From Clostridia bacterium (GTDB lineage Bacteria > Bacillota > Clostridia > Acetivibrionales > DSM-2933), in contig JAOABQ010000077.1 in assembly GCA_026418275.1 (NCBI GenBank), positions 62,001-126,000 on the forward strand: a stretch of 64,000 nucleotides of DNA, in the 5' to 3' direction. This document shows, one piece after another, positions 1 through 8,492 of the stretch; within the stretch, counting starts at the first letter, position 1, and the number at the start of each line of letters is the position of its first letter. Under the pieces are notes generated by a model. The model made no database searches. It saw nothing but the letters and a program-made list of their open reading frames with translations, and was not told the DNA's origin. The position numbers and the translations under genes are program-made.

Positions 1-23
1 AATTTAAGAATTTTCATCCTCAT
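1..23 (-). CDS. Start of an unidentified gene, cut by the window edge
   Basis: Only the first seven codons are visible (ATG AGG ATG AAA ATT CTT AAA). A strong ribosome binding site, GGGGAGGGG, sits about 7 nt upstream, right after the stop codon of the preceding membrane protein gene. The position, third in a run after agrB and an AgrC-like protein, makes an agrD-type autoinducing peptide precursor or a regulator possible, but the product cannot be identified from seven codons. Confidence 0.4.
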
Positions 24-42
24 GTTTTCCCCTCCCCTCTTT

Positions 43-894
43 TCATTTGGGTTTTGGTAATTCTCTTAAAATGCTTTCAATAACATTTATGGCTTCTTCA
101 ACATTGTTGTTTTTAAGTATAGAATGTAATTTACTGAAAGCAATACTTGTATTATCCTCCAACTCAGAATATTTATATTCTAATTTCTTATATGAATCAT
201 CCATACGTTTAATTATTCCTTTGGCGATTGAATACATAAAGCTATATATGAAAATATAAACAGTCAGGATTATTGCAAGTAAACATGCTGCATATAATAT
301 CTGTAGCAACAAACTTGTATCGTTGAAATTGTCTATGTACATTTTACTAAAAACATTTTGAGTTACCAAAATAATTAGGTTACACACAACAAAGAATATA
401 CGAAATTTTTTATCAAATCTTGAGACAATTAATACGGCCTTATACTTGTTAATTATATATATTCCATAAACTTGCAGTCCTCTAATAGGCAAAGAACATA
501 AAAACATCAATGGTAAATTATTAAAGTATGCTTCAACACCATGAGTTACGTAAGTGATTACAAAAGGAATGAATATATTTTCCAAAGTAGATACTAATAA
601 TACTACAACAGATGAACAAAATAGCAATATACCTATATTTATTCGATACATTATACAAATAATAATTGTGTATGAAAAAATATTAACAAGGTAACTTAAT
701 AAAACAGTATTTGAAAGCGGTTTTAAAATACAAGTCGCAGTTAGCATCAACGCTATTGTAATCACAAAACGAATGGTATTCTTAATATTTAACTGTAATA
801 CATCGCTTTTTTCACTCACTGTAATTATCATTATTAAATTTATGATTGCTTCCGGTAAAGATAAAATTAATAACATCATTAGACCGATTTTCAC
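43..894 (-). CDS. AgrC-like membrane receptor without a kinase domain
   Basis: The 283-residue product has about six hydrophobic segments over residues 5-220, then a ~55-residue soluble helical tail. The layout resembles the sensor half of AgrC-type histidine kinases. In AgrC the membrane part is followed by a dimerisation helix with a conserved His and then an ATPase domain. Here the helix-like stretch (ELEDNTSIAFSKLHSIL) has no HD pair at the expected place and the protein ends about 30 residues later, so there is no ATPase domain. Start is GTG (MKIGLMM) preceded by GGGAGGTGG about 9 nt upstream. It follows agrB by 231 nt on the same strand, so a role in peptide sensing or peptide export is inferred. 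It could also be an unrelated multi-pass protein. Confidence 0.5.
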   Translation of the reverse strand: MKIGLMMLLILSLPEAIINLIMIITVSEKSDVLQLNIKNTIRFVITIALMLTATCILKPLSNTVLLSYLVNIFSYTIIICIMYRINIGILLFCSSVVVLLVSTLENIFIPFVITYVTHGVEAYFNNLPLMFLCSLPIRGLQVYGIYIINKYKAVLIVSRFDKKFRIFFVVCNLIILVTQNVFSKMYIDNFNDTSLLLQILYAACLLAIILTVYIFIYSFMYSIAKGIIKRMDDSYKKLEYKYSELEDNTSIAFSKLHSILKNNNVEEAINVIESILRELPKPK

Positions 895-1125
895 TTATAA
901 ATACCACCTCCCTTATCAACTTAATACCTCCCCCATAGTATAGAAATTATAATACAATTTCAAAAAAAATATGTAATTATGTGTCATTTTGTCAAAAATC
1001 GACTAATTAATAAAAACACGTAACAAAATGTTGCTGATTTGATGGACACGAAGAATACCTCTATAATAAAGAGATATCTTATATTACCTATTAAACTTGA
1101 TTAGATTTGTAAAATTTATCACATA

Positions 1126-1746
1126 TTAAGAGGAAATTTTACCACTAATTTTATCAAAAAATTTATGCCCTAAATTCGAAACTGCAAACAATTCCAATAA
1201 AATTCCCAAACATACGGAAAGTACATATAAACTTCCATTCAAATATATTAAAAGAATACATACTACTAAAAATGCAAAGATATGTATGAAAGACAACCTT
1301 TTAAATTTTTTTATCTCAGACGGATCAGAAATCGGTCTGTTTGGAGTATCCCTTGGGGCGTACTTCCCTAGGATTGGCAAACTAATTACAAATGTAAAAA
1401 ACAGCAATAATAGTATATACTCTATCCGCCAATATTGATATGTATATCTTGCTACAATACCTGCAATTAAAAACATTGCCAGTGAAACAAAAATACATTT
1501 CCCATAAGTGTTCATATGATAGCCCCCTGCAATCATCCTAAGACTCGCAAATGCAACCACAATAATGATACTTGGAATTAAAGTTCCCAAAAGAAAGGAT
1601 AACGCAATTAATAATGCTCCTTTTACAATAGCACCTATAACTACTTGAAAGCCATAATAATAAACCCGTCGTCTTTCATGATTTTCTTTGAGTTGGACCA
1701 TTAGGTGATTAGCACAAGAATATGACCATGTTTGAATAAATCTCAT
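1126..1746 (-). CDS. agrB: AgrB-type peptide-processing membrane protease
   Basis: AgrB is a membrane cysteine endopeptidase that cuts the AgrD precursor and helps form a cyclic thiolactone quorum-sensing peptide. The 206-residue protein has the family hallmark RMIAGGYHMNTYGKC. The catalytic His falls at residue 77 and Cys at residue 84, the same numbering as the Staphylococcus aureus enzyme. Several transmembrane segments surround this core. The start ATG follows AAGGGGG at a good distance. An AgrC-like membrane protein gene lies downstream. No convincing agrD is seen between them; one might begin at the left window edge. Confidence 0.9.
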   Translation of the reverse strand: MRFIQTWSYSCANHLMVQLKENHERRRVYYYGFQVVIGAIVKGALLIALSFLLGTLIPSIIIVVAFASLRMIAGGYHMNTYGKCIFVSLAMFLIAGIVARYTYQYWRIEYILLLLFFTFVISLPILGKYAPRDTPNRPISDPSEIKKFKRLSFIHIFAFLVVCILLIYLNGSLYVLSVCLGILLELFAVSNLGHKFFDKISGKISS

Positions 1747-1845
1747 ATAATCCCCCTTCCCTGTAAAATATTATATACCCTTCCAATCGAAAAATAAAGA
1801 TGGAGGATAAAGCGCTATTATGCCGCTTTCTTTTTAATCATCTTG

Positions 1846-2604
1846 CTAAATTCTAAATATATTCATTACATTATCTTTGTAAATAGTAAATTTGTAATGC
1901 TTTGTTGAGAAGTCAATACTTCTTATTTCACTAATAATTTTATTGAAATTGGCTTTGATTGAAATTACTTCAGTTAAGTAGTAAGAAATATCATATCTGA
2001 AATCTATTGGTACTATGTTCTTTATAGTAGTAAAAACAAAATCATTTAAATCTACAGTATTAAATCTAACCGCCACAGAGTTATTAGCAAAATATTTATA
2101 TACGTCTTTTAAATCATTAAGGTTTAATTCTAAGAAGCTGTCATAGTCAATACCTTCTCTTATTTTGTGAATGATAAAATTCGACAATAAAGTTTCTTGG
2201 TAATATGACTTCTTCAACTTTTCTACTTCAAAACTTCTTTTGATTTTATTTGCACAACGTGAAAAATAGATAGTACTGCATATTGAAAGTAAACATGATG
2301 ATATAGGCAAGACAAGAAAAAGGTATTTTCCAAATAAAGTAATCAAGTCTCTTATGAACCTTTGAAGATAGTTAAAAATCATAATATTATGAGTTGCAGT
2401 AATAATCCCTGGAATAGTTACTACTATACCAACTATAGTTACAGCAATACTAATTATTGTAATCAATGTTGAAAAATTCGTTAAAATATCATACATTGAA
2501 GCTTTTTTCTTAGACTTATACATAATTGGGTTTATGGTATCTATTAGCAATTTTTCATAATGGCAAAACAATATATATATATTCTCATTTTGCATGTTTA
2601 TCAC
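1846..2604 (-). CDS. Unrecognised membrane protein
   Basis: The 252-residue product is not recognised. It has a hydrophobic segment at about residues 47-75 (ITIISIAVTIVGIVV), a second at about 93-115 (YLFLVLPISSCLLSIC) and a soluble, basic C-terminal half of roughly 135 residues rich in Ile, Asn, Lys and Asp. The start may be GTG at 2604 or ATG at 2595; GGGAG and AGGTG motifs support either. It is on the same strand as agrB, about 100 nt upstream, but whether they are co-transcribed is not clear. Confidence 0.55.
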   Translation of the reverse strand: MINMQNENIYILFCHYEKLLIDTINPIMYKSKKKASMYDILTNFSTLITIISIAVTIVGIVVTIPGIITATHNIMIFNYLQRFIRDLITLFGKYLFLVLPISSCLLSICSTIYFSRCANKIKRSFEVEKLKKSYYQETLLSNFIIHKIREGIDYDSFLELNLNDLKDVYKYFANNSVAVRFNTVDLNDFVFTTIKNIVPIDFRYDISYYLTEVISIKANFNKIISEIRSIDFSTKHYKFTIYKDNVMNIFRI

Positions 2605-2820
2605 CTATTCTCCCTTGTATATTAGTATTAATAAATACAAATTATTACATATTACTACATGGAAATTATATCATAACTTACTCCAATATAGTACGAAAAA
2701 TATACAATCAACATTTCTGGCGATGCTTTCCTTACTTTCTAACTTTTTAATCTAATATGAACATCTCAGATGGTTTAAATCATTTTTAAGTCGGGTAAAA
2801 TAACCATAGGAGTGATTAAG

Positions 2821-3507
2821 ATGATAAATGTATTGATTGCTGAAGATGATGAGAGGATGAATGTCCTACTTTGCGAATATATAAATAATCAAAAAGACAT
2901 GCACTGTGTAGGTAGTGCAAAAAACGGTAAGCAATGCGTATCTATGGTAAAGCAATTTTATCCGGATGCAATTCTCTTAGATATAATTATGCCGGAAACG
3001 GATGGTTTAGGTGTTTTGAATGAACTTAGGAATATTCCTAATAAACCTATTATCATTATTACCTCTGCTATTTTTAAAGAAAACACTATAAAAATTTCAT
3101 TAGACTTAGGTGCCGAATATTATATTAGAAAACCATATGATATTGATCATGTTATTGAACGGATCAGAGAACTTGCTTCTCAAAAAGATGTAAACACCGA
3201 ACCAGTCAAATTAGCTAAAATAGATAAAACACTGGCATTGCTTGGCATACCGAAAGGCCCCAAAGGTTATGTTTATCTTAGAGAAATGTTATTTCTATTT
3301 TCAGAAAATAATCAAATAACACTTAACGAAGCATATAAAGCGATAGCAGATAAGTATTTATCAAATTGAAGATCAGTTGAAAAAGCTATTCGAAGGGTTA
3401 TCATAGAAGCATATCAAAAAGGAACATCATCATATAAAGAGTTGTTTGGTATGGATGTTCCAACTACCTCTCAATTTGTAATTTTATTCAACGACATTTG
3501 TCGGTGA
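2821..3507 (+). pseudogene. Spo0A-like response regulator interrupted by an in-frame TGA
   Basis: The N-terminal receiver domain is intact, with acidic residues E8, D9 and D10, phospho-acceptor D54 (LLDIIMPE) and the late Lys in IRKPYD. It is followed by part of a Spo0A C-terminal effector domain (TLALLGIPKGPKGYVYLREM). TGA at 3367-3369 stops translation after KYLSN. The same frame then stays open to TGA at 3505 and encodes RSVEKAIRRVIIEAYQKG and KELFGMDVPTTSQFV, which match the Spo0A DNA-recognition and dimer helices. The stop therefore removes most of the DNA-binding domain. Start is ATG 2821 (8 nt after AGGAG) rather than GTG 2812, which overlaps the ribosome site. This is a Spo0A paralogue that is either dead, read through, or working as a truncated receiver. 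Confidence 0.75.
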
Positions 3508-3716
3508 ATATAATTGCATAAAAGTAATTCTCTAGTAATATTTCATTGATATATAAACATTTTCCCATCCACTAAAAACAATGTTATCCAAAATAATCCG
3601 TCCTCATGTCTATTTGTGTCAACTTTCATCAATTCACCTATTTTTAGTGTTAAAATGAATAAAGTACTTGATTGTTCGAACTATTATAAACAATTTTTAA
3701 AAGAGGTGTTATTAGT

Positions 3717-4310
3717 ATGTACCCGTTGATGCACAAGGCAGGCTTTCTTTCCCGAGAACTGCATTTAAAAAGTTATAAGGGAAAAAATATTTATCACAAC
3801 ACAAAACTATTGTTACAGCTTTACAATAAAGTTTTGTGGAGAATGGAGTACTCATTGAATGAAATGAATACTGAATGCTTTTATTTAAATAAAACCAATC
3901 TGGCAGATGCAATCGGAAGTCTTCTAGACATGAAGACCGATCTGGATAGACTAAACCTTGAAAGCCGTTTGGAAAGCTTGGATGTAAGCAGAGTTATTCT
4001 TGAACTGATAAATAAGGCACTAGTTTTGCTCAAATCTTATCCCGATAAAGGTGAAAGGTATTTTGATATTCTCAACAAAATGTATATAATCAAATGCCGT
4101 TTTTCAGAAAACGAAATGCTTGAATACCTTAATATTGGACGAACCACTTTTTACAAAGATAAGAAGGATGCCATACATATGCTGGGAGTTATTCTCTGGG
4201 GCTTTCTTATCCCTGATTTGAAAAGCGGGTTGGAAGGTGAAAAGCTTGTTGAAAAGGTTACTTTCAGAACAAATTCAGGTAAAAATAAAGGTACTGTAGT
4301 AGTGTATTGA
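3717..4310 (+). CDS. Unrecognised regulator-like protein with a C-terminal helix-turn-helix
   Basis: The 197-residue protein is mostly helical. Residues about 130-160 (FSENEMLEYLNIGRTTFYKDKKDAI) look like a helix-turn-helix of the type found in phage and mobile-element sigma-like regulators. ATG 3717 follows AAAGAGGTG by about 9 nt. A strong terminator lies about 100 nt downstream, so it is probably transcribed alone. Together with the sigma-region-4-like protein and the integrase it fits a mobile-element gene set. No precise function can be assigned. Confidence 0.55.
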   Translation: MYPLMHKAGFLSRELHLKSYKGKNIYHNTKLLLQLYNKVLWRMEYSLNEMNTECFYLNKTNLADAIGSLLDMKTDLDRLNLESRLESLDVSRVILELINKALVLLKSYPDKGERYFDILNKMYIIKCRFSENEMLEYLNIGRTTFYKDKKDAIHMLGVILWGFLIPDLKSGLEGEKLVEKVTFRTNSGKNKGTVVVY

Positions 4311-4409
4311 ATGTGAACTAACATTGAACTAAATCGGAACTCAAACGGTACTGACAGCGAATTTTGCAAATGTTATGATAGATATGCTGGGACTATATAA
4401 ACTGTATTT

Positions 4410-4442
4410 CCCCCGGGCAGATTAACTGCTTCGGGTTTTTTT
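4410..4442 (+). terminator. Rho-independent terminator
   Basis: A GC-rich hairpin (CCCGGGCAG and CTGCTTCGGG arms, short loop) is followed by seven T. It lies downstream of the 197-residue regulator-like gene. Confidence 0.75.
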
Positions 4443-4481
4443 ATGTCTTTTTCCAGTTAATAAATTATAATGCTTAACTCC

Positions 4482-4517
4482 AAAAGGGGTCGCACTTCAA
4501 ATGTGCGGCCCCTTTTT
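4482..4517 (+). terminator. Second strong terminator
   Basis: Arms AAAAGGGGTCGCAC and GTGCGGCCCCTTTTT form a long GC-rich hairpin with a T tract, and the A/T symmetry allows it to work in both directions. It separates the 197-residue gene from the sigma-like gene. Apart from these two terminators, the stretch 4311-4633 shows nothing else. Confidence 0.8.
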
Positions 4518-4633
4518 GCGTGTCAGTAAATGAAAGGTTCTGTATGAAAAGCTGGTTTTGGTATTACGGGCGTTATCCATAAGTCCTTCTGTTTTGCTAT
4601 CTATCTCAAACAACAAAACGGAGGAATTTGGAA

Positions 4634-5050
4634 ATGGATAACTATGAAATTTTGAATAAGGATTATTGGGATGAAATACTTTCTGATTTAGAAAGAAAAG
4701 CTGAAAATTTAGACCGCAAGTACAGGAGATATAACAACTCGCTTGAAGCAATGGGAGAGAACACAGTTATTAAGGAAAGAAATATATATTATTTTGCAGT
4801 TGATGATTATAAAGCATCCGAAGATCTACAAAGTATTTTAGACACTATTGAAAACGACAATTTGTTGAAAGCACTAAAAAAGCTGAAACCTATCGAACTT
4901 CAAATAATTATTTATCGTTTTCAATATGAGATGAAAATCAAAGATATTTCAAAGGTATTAAATAAATGTGAAAGTACTGTATCAGAGCGTCTTGGAAAGA
5001 TTTTAGACAAACTAATTTTGAGTATGAATTTGAGTATAAAGAAAAAATAA
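4634..5050 (+). CDS. Sigma-70 region 4-like small regulator
   Basis: The 138-residue protein ends in a domain resembling sigma-70 region 4: ALKKLKPIELQIIIYRFQYEMKIKDISKVL and then KCESTVSERLGKILDKL, a helix-turn-helix with the YRF and IS-KVLN spacing of sigma factors. Regions 2 and 3 are absent. Such stand-alone region 4 proteins are common regulators of integrative and conjugative elements in Firmicutes. GGAGG lies 9 nt before ATG 4634; the TTG at 4628 is too close to it. It lies in the same accessory region as the integrase. Confidence 0.6.
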   Translation: MDNYEILNKDYWDEILSDLERKAENLDRKYRRYNNSLEAMGENTVIKERNIYYFAVDDYKASEDLQSILDTIENDNLLKALKKLKPIELQIIIYRFQYEMKIKDISKVLNKCESTVSERLGKILDKLILSMNLSIKKK

Positions 5051-5130
5051 AAAATTTTTTAAAAAAACCGAATTTTTTGCCTTCCTGCTGACCTAACTAT
5101 AGGGGCATTTTTTTATGCTCCACTTGCACC

Positions 5131-5400
5131 TTGAAAATTACATACCAGTATTTCAAGTACATTCCATTTACGGCTGTGAATGCAGAAAGCGACGTAAGCG
5201 GGAGCGCAATGACAGAGTTAAACTCCTAGCGATAACTTCCGGCTTTAAATTGGTAGAGGTAACTACCAACTCGCCATGACCCGTAGAAAGGGATAATGAT
5301 ACTTCCGTCTGGCTATCTTTACTGACAAGGGACGGTTCACCTCTGAGTGAGAAAATGCGTGCCAAAATTTGAGAGAGAATTGCGGCGGCTTTTATGAGCT
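5131..5400. other. Unexplained, more GC-rich noncoding stretch
   Basis: This part of the 561-nt gap between the sigma-like gene and the helicase gene is visibly richer in G and C than its neighbours. A 65-codon frame on the minus strand (5168-5365, beginning with TTG) has no ribosome binding site and a biased low-complexity composition, so it is not called as a gene. A perfect 7-bp hairpin (TTGGTAG, loop AGGTAA, CTACCAA) lies at 5250-5269. It may be a structured RNA or a remnant of transferred DNA. Confidence 0.35.
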
Positions 5401-5445
5401 TGTAAACCCCAAGCTGCTTGAAATATTTTCAAAATTCCTGACACT

Positions 5446-5552
5446 GGGCAGCAGAACTACTGTGGCAGACGAAATTCTAATTTTTTTATCTATTATAGTA
5501 ATAAGACCTCAACATGATTAGTTTATTCGTCTGCCATACCATTGTGCTGCCC
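5446..5552. repeat. Long two-step inverted repeat upstream of the helicase gene
   Basis: Outer arms GGGCAGCA (5446-5453) and TGCTGCCC (5545-5552) pair exactly. Inner arms TGGCAGACGAA (5463-5473) and TTCGTCTGCCA (5526-5536) pair exactly, and CTAAT/ATTAG extends the structure inward. Unpaired 8-9 nt spacers separate the two stems. It ends 59 nt before the helicase start. It could be an element origin, an operator, or a regulatory RNA fold; there is no T tract for a terminator. Confidence 0.7.
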
Positions 5553-5611
5553 TTGGCAAGCCTGCTCAATTTATAGGTTAAATAATAAAACATAGAGGGG
5601 GAAATTCTAAA

Positions 5612-8131
5612 ATGGAAAAAAATAAGATTCATTATTTAGTGCAGAATATTAGAGATAATCTAATTGAGATACAATGCATCAACGAAAAAGCCAAGGCAAT
5701 ATTCAAGGTAGAGCAGTTCTTATTGCTTGAAAACTATACTGGGAATGTATATAAGTATGAAGCAATAAATTATTTCACATTTGAAAAAAAATATTTATTC
5801 TACACTAAAAAGCCTATATCAGAAAGTAAACACTTAGAGGTTGCAAAAAAAATTCTAAAGCTGTGTACTCCTGTAAATGAACAGGTAGGTCAAACTGACA
5901 ATTTGATTTCAAAACCGGATGCTTTTGCAAAAACGGAAGAGACACACAGGATATTAATAGATGATTCAGGAACTCAATCAGAACTATCAAATAAAAATAT
6001 AGAATCTTATGAAGTTATAACCCCTACAAAACATATTCCCAATGAAAGTCCAACAAACAGTATTAATAAGCTTTTTAAGGAAGAACTCCCCAAATATAAC
6101 TATGTCATTAGAGAAAGCCAAATAGAGCTTTCAAAGATGATGTATGCTGCACTTAAGTCAAATAATATAGCCCTTTGTGAAGCCGAAGTGGGAATAGGAA
6201 AAACGTATGCATATATTATTGCAGCCATTCATCATCAGTTGAATAATAAAAATTTACGTCAAATTCAAATATCATATCCTTGGAATAAAGACTTCCAAAT
6301 GGCTACCAAAATGCCCATTGTTATATCTACTTCCAGTATTGCATTGCAAAAAGCAGTTGCAAATGACTACATACCTGGAATATCAAAGATGCTTATGGAC
6401 TGCGGTCTAATTAAAATGCCCTTGTCTTGCGTGATACGAAAAGGAAAAGAGCATTATATCTGTGATAAACGGCTTAACAGCTATATCGTTTCTTTAAATG
6501 CAAAAAGTAATGAAAACGAAAAGGTTATTGAAGAGAAAAGCCTTTTAAATCAGTTGACATCAGAGAACTTTATGAATATTGATCTGGACAATTATCAAAA
6601 TCTTTCATGTTATATAAAGAGTAAAATCAGCGTATCCTCTCAATGCAATTCGAAGTGTGATTTGTTTGCAACATGCCGTTACAACAAGTATCTTCAATAT
6701 GCAAAGTCCGCTAACCATAATTTTCAAATATGTAATCATAATTATCTTATTGCAGACACTAGACACCGAAGTAAAGGTTTATCACCCCTGATTCCCGACT
6801 ATCAGGCAATCATAATTGATGAGTCTCACAAGCTGTTAGATTCTGCAAAACAGATGTATGGCAACTGCATATCATGTAATGATATCCCAATGTATCTTAA
6901 CTACATTAAAAAAATGAAGTTTAAGCAGGAGTGCATAACGAAGCTTATAGAGAGTTCTAGTAATCGACTGGCTAATTTAAATACCAATCTTTATGAAGAG
7001 CTTAAAAAACCTTTGTCGGAATACGATTTAGAAGAAGACACAGAAAGATACAAAGTAGTTATTACATCCCAGATACAAAAAATAATAAAGAGCATAATTT
7101 ATACATTGGAAGTTATTATAAGCATACTTAAAGATGCTTCTAATACTAAAAGCACCGCTAAAAGTATCCTTAAATATGTATTAAGATCAATGTGTGATCT
7201 CTCAGATCAGTTCAAGGTATATCTTGACTGCCAGAATATTATTTACTGGCTTGAAATACCTAGAGGAAATATTAGAGGTTTCGGGAAAACTGTCCTTTGT
7301 TCAATACCAAAAGGCTTGGAAAATGTGCTTTATAGAGATTTTTGGAGCAAGCCTATTCCAATTATTTTGACTTCGGGAACATTATCTGTAAACGGATGCT
7401 TTTCGCATATAAAAAAGAATATTGGGATAGATAGAGTAGGATATAGATTAGATGAGACAAGCAAGAAATCTCCATTTAATTACTCTGAAAATTGTCTGTT
7501 GTATATTCCAAACAAGATGCCATTCCCTAACAGTAAAGATCCGAAATACATCAAAGCTATTTCAGATGAAACGGAAAGACTGATAAAAGCAACTTTTGGA
7601 CATACCCTTATTTTGTTTACGTCCTACAAAGTAATGGAGCTTGTTTACAATCAAATTTCAAGAAGGGTAAAGCACTTTCCCATATTTAAAATGGGTAAAG
7701 GAGTAATTAACACAATTAATGAGTTTAAGCAAAGTCAAAATGGTATTTTGTTTGCTTCTGGAAACTGTTGGGAAGGAATTGATATTCCAGGTGATATATT
7801 ATCTTCTCTCATTATTGTAAAACTCCCGTTTTCTGTACCTGACCCGATATCGGAATATGAACAGACTCTATATGACAGTACGGAGGAATATAAAAACAAA
7901 GTAGTATTCCCTGAAATGATTATCAAGCTTAAGCAGGGTGTAGGAAGATTAATCAGAAAAGAGGATGATACAGGTGTTATTTCTATTTTGGACTCCCGAC
8001 TTAAGCAAGGCAGTAATTATCGTGACAAGATTTTGAATGCACTTCCCAAGTGCCGGATTATCAGTTCTATAGGGGATATTGAAAAATTCATCCGTTTCCA
8101 AAAAAATGTAGAATACTTTAAACTAGCATAA
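5612..8131 (+). CDS. DinG/XPD-family DNA helicase
   Basis: This 839-residue superfamily 2 helicase unwinds DNA 5' to 3' using ATP in characterised relatives. Visible motifs are a Q-like region near residue 166, Walker A EAEVGIGKTYAY (Lys 197), a cysteine group suited to a 4Fe-4S cluster (C-x-SKCDLFATC in the 330-350 region, as in DinG), the DESH box at about residues 403-406, FASGNCWEGIDIPGD and the motif VI QGVGRLIRKEDD at about 775. The first ~150 residues are a poorly conserved extension. The start has GAGGGGG upstream. It is followed by a terminator and then the excisionase and integrase, so it is probably an element-borne helicase rather than the chromosomal dinG. Confidence 0.85.
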   Translation: MEKNKIHYLVQNIRDNLIEIQCINEKAKAIFKVEQFLLLENYTGNVYKYEAINYFTFEKKYLFYTKKPISESKHLEVAKKILKLCTPVNEQVGQTDNLISKPDAFAKTEETHRILIDDSGTQSELSNKNIESYEVITPTKHIPNESPTNSINKLFKEELPKYNYVIRESQIELSKMMYAALKSNNIALCEAEVGIGKTYAYIIAAIHHQLNNKNLRQIQISYPWNKDFQMATKMPIVISTSSIALQKAVANDYIPGISKMLMDCGLIKMPLSCVIRKGKEHYICDKRLNSYIVSLNAKSNENEKVIEEKSLLNQLTSENFMNIDLDNYQNLSCYIKSKISVSSQCNSKCDLFATCRYNKYLQYAKSANHNFQICNHNYLIADTRHRSKGLSPLIPDYQAIIIDESHKLLDSAKQMYGNCISCNDIPMYLNYIKKMKFKQECITKLIESSSNRLANLNTNLYEELKKPLSEYDLEEDTERYKVVITSQIQKIIKSIIYTLEVIISILKDASNTKSTAKSILKYVLRSMCDLSDQFKVYLDCQNIIYWLEIPRGNIRGFGKTVLCSIPKGLENVLYRDFWSKPIPIILTSGTLSVNGCFSHIKKNIGIDRVGYRLDETSKKSPFNYSENCLLYIPNKMPFPNSKDPKYIKAISDETERLIKATFGHTLILFTSYKVMELVYNQISRRVKHFPIFKMGKGVINTINEFKQSQNGILFASGNCWEGIDIPGDILSSLIIVKLPFSVPDPISEYEQTLYDSTEEYKNKVVFPEMIIKLKQGVGRLIRKEDDTGVISILDSRLKQGSNYRDKILNALPKCRIISSIGDIEKFIRFQKNVEYFKLA

Positions 8132-8205
8132 TTAGCGGAACGCACTCTATGCAATAGAATACACAATTAATATTTAGTGCAATTTTATATGTAACTACTG
8201 TATAT

Positions 8206-8239
8206 AGGGATATATCCTTAGATGATATATCTCTTTTTT
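8206..8239 (+). terminator. Terminator after the helicase gene
   Basis: GATATATC (8209-8216) and GATATATC (8224-8231) are self-complementary arms around CTTAGAT, followed by a T-rich tract (CTCTTTTTT). Confidence 0.65.
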
Positions 8240-8281
8240 ATTGTTTTAATCGCCAAAATATATTAAAATGGAGATGATATT

Positions 8282-8491
8282 ATGTTCTTTGATAAATTAA
8301 GTGAATTGCCATTAACTCTTACTGTAGTCGATGTTGCAATGGTTTTAGGAATCTCAAAGCAAAATGCTTACAGCCTATGCCACAGCAAGGGATTTCCTTG
8401 CATACAAATTGGCAAAAGGCTAGTTATTCCTAGACCCGCATTTGAGAAGTGGATGGAAAATCCGTATATATTCGAAAGTGAGGATAAATAA
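8282..8491 (+). CDS. Excisionase-like helix-turn-helix protein
   Basis: The 69-residue protein is a typical excisionase/MerR-type winged helix: LTVVDVAMVLGISKQNAYSL followed by GFPCIQIGKRLVIPRPAFEKWM. Such proteins bend DNA at attachment sites and steer the integrase toward excision. A GGAG motif precedes the ATG. The stop codon is one base away from the integrase ATG, so the two are translationally linked. Confidence 0.8.
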   Translation: MFFDKLSELPLTLTVVDVAMVLGISKQNAYSLCHSKGFPCIQIGKRLVIPRPAFEKWMENPYIFESEDK

Positions 8492-8492
8492 C

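Noticed and set aside
860..960. 33-codon TTG frame with GGGGGAGG just upstream of the AgrC-like gene, as an agrD candidate
   Set aside because: It has no Cys and overlaps the start of the membrane protein gene out of frame; the site is probably part of that gene's own leader.
990..1060. 21-codon GTG frame between agrB and the AgrC-like gene (VSIKSATFCYVF...), as an agrD peptide
   Set aside because: It has a Cys but lacks the acidic, proline-rich C-terminal tail expected in AgrD, and its ribosome site is weak.
3367..3369. TGA as a selenocysteine codon
   Set aside because: The position is not a cysteine in Spo0A proteins and no convincing insertion-element hairpin was seen directly after it.
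5168..5365. 65-codon minus-strand frame in the helicase upstream gap
   Set aside because: No ribosome site and low-complexity composition; treated as non-coding.
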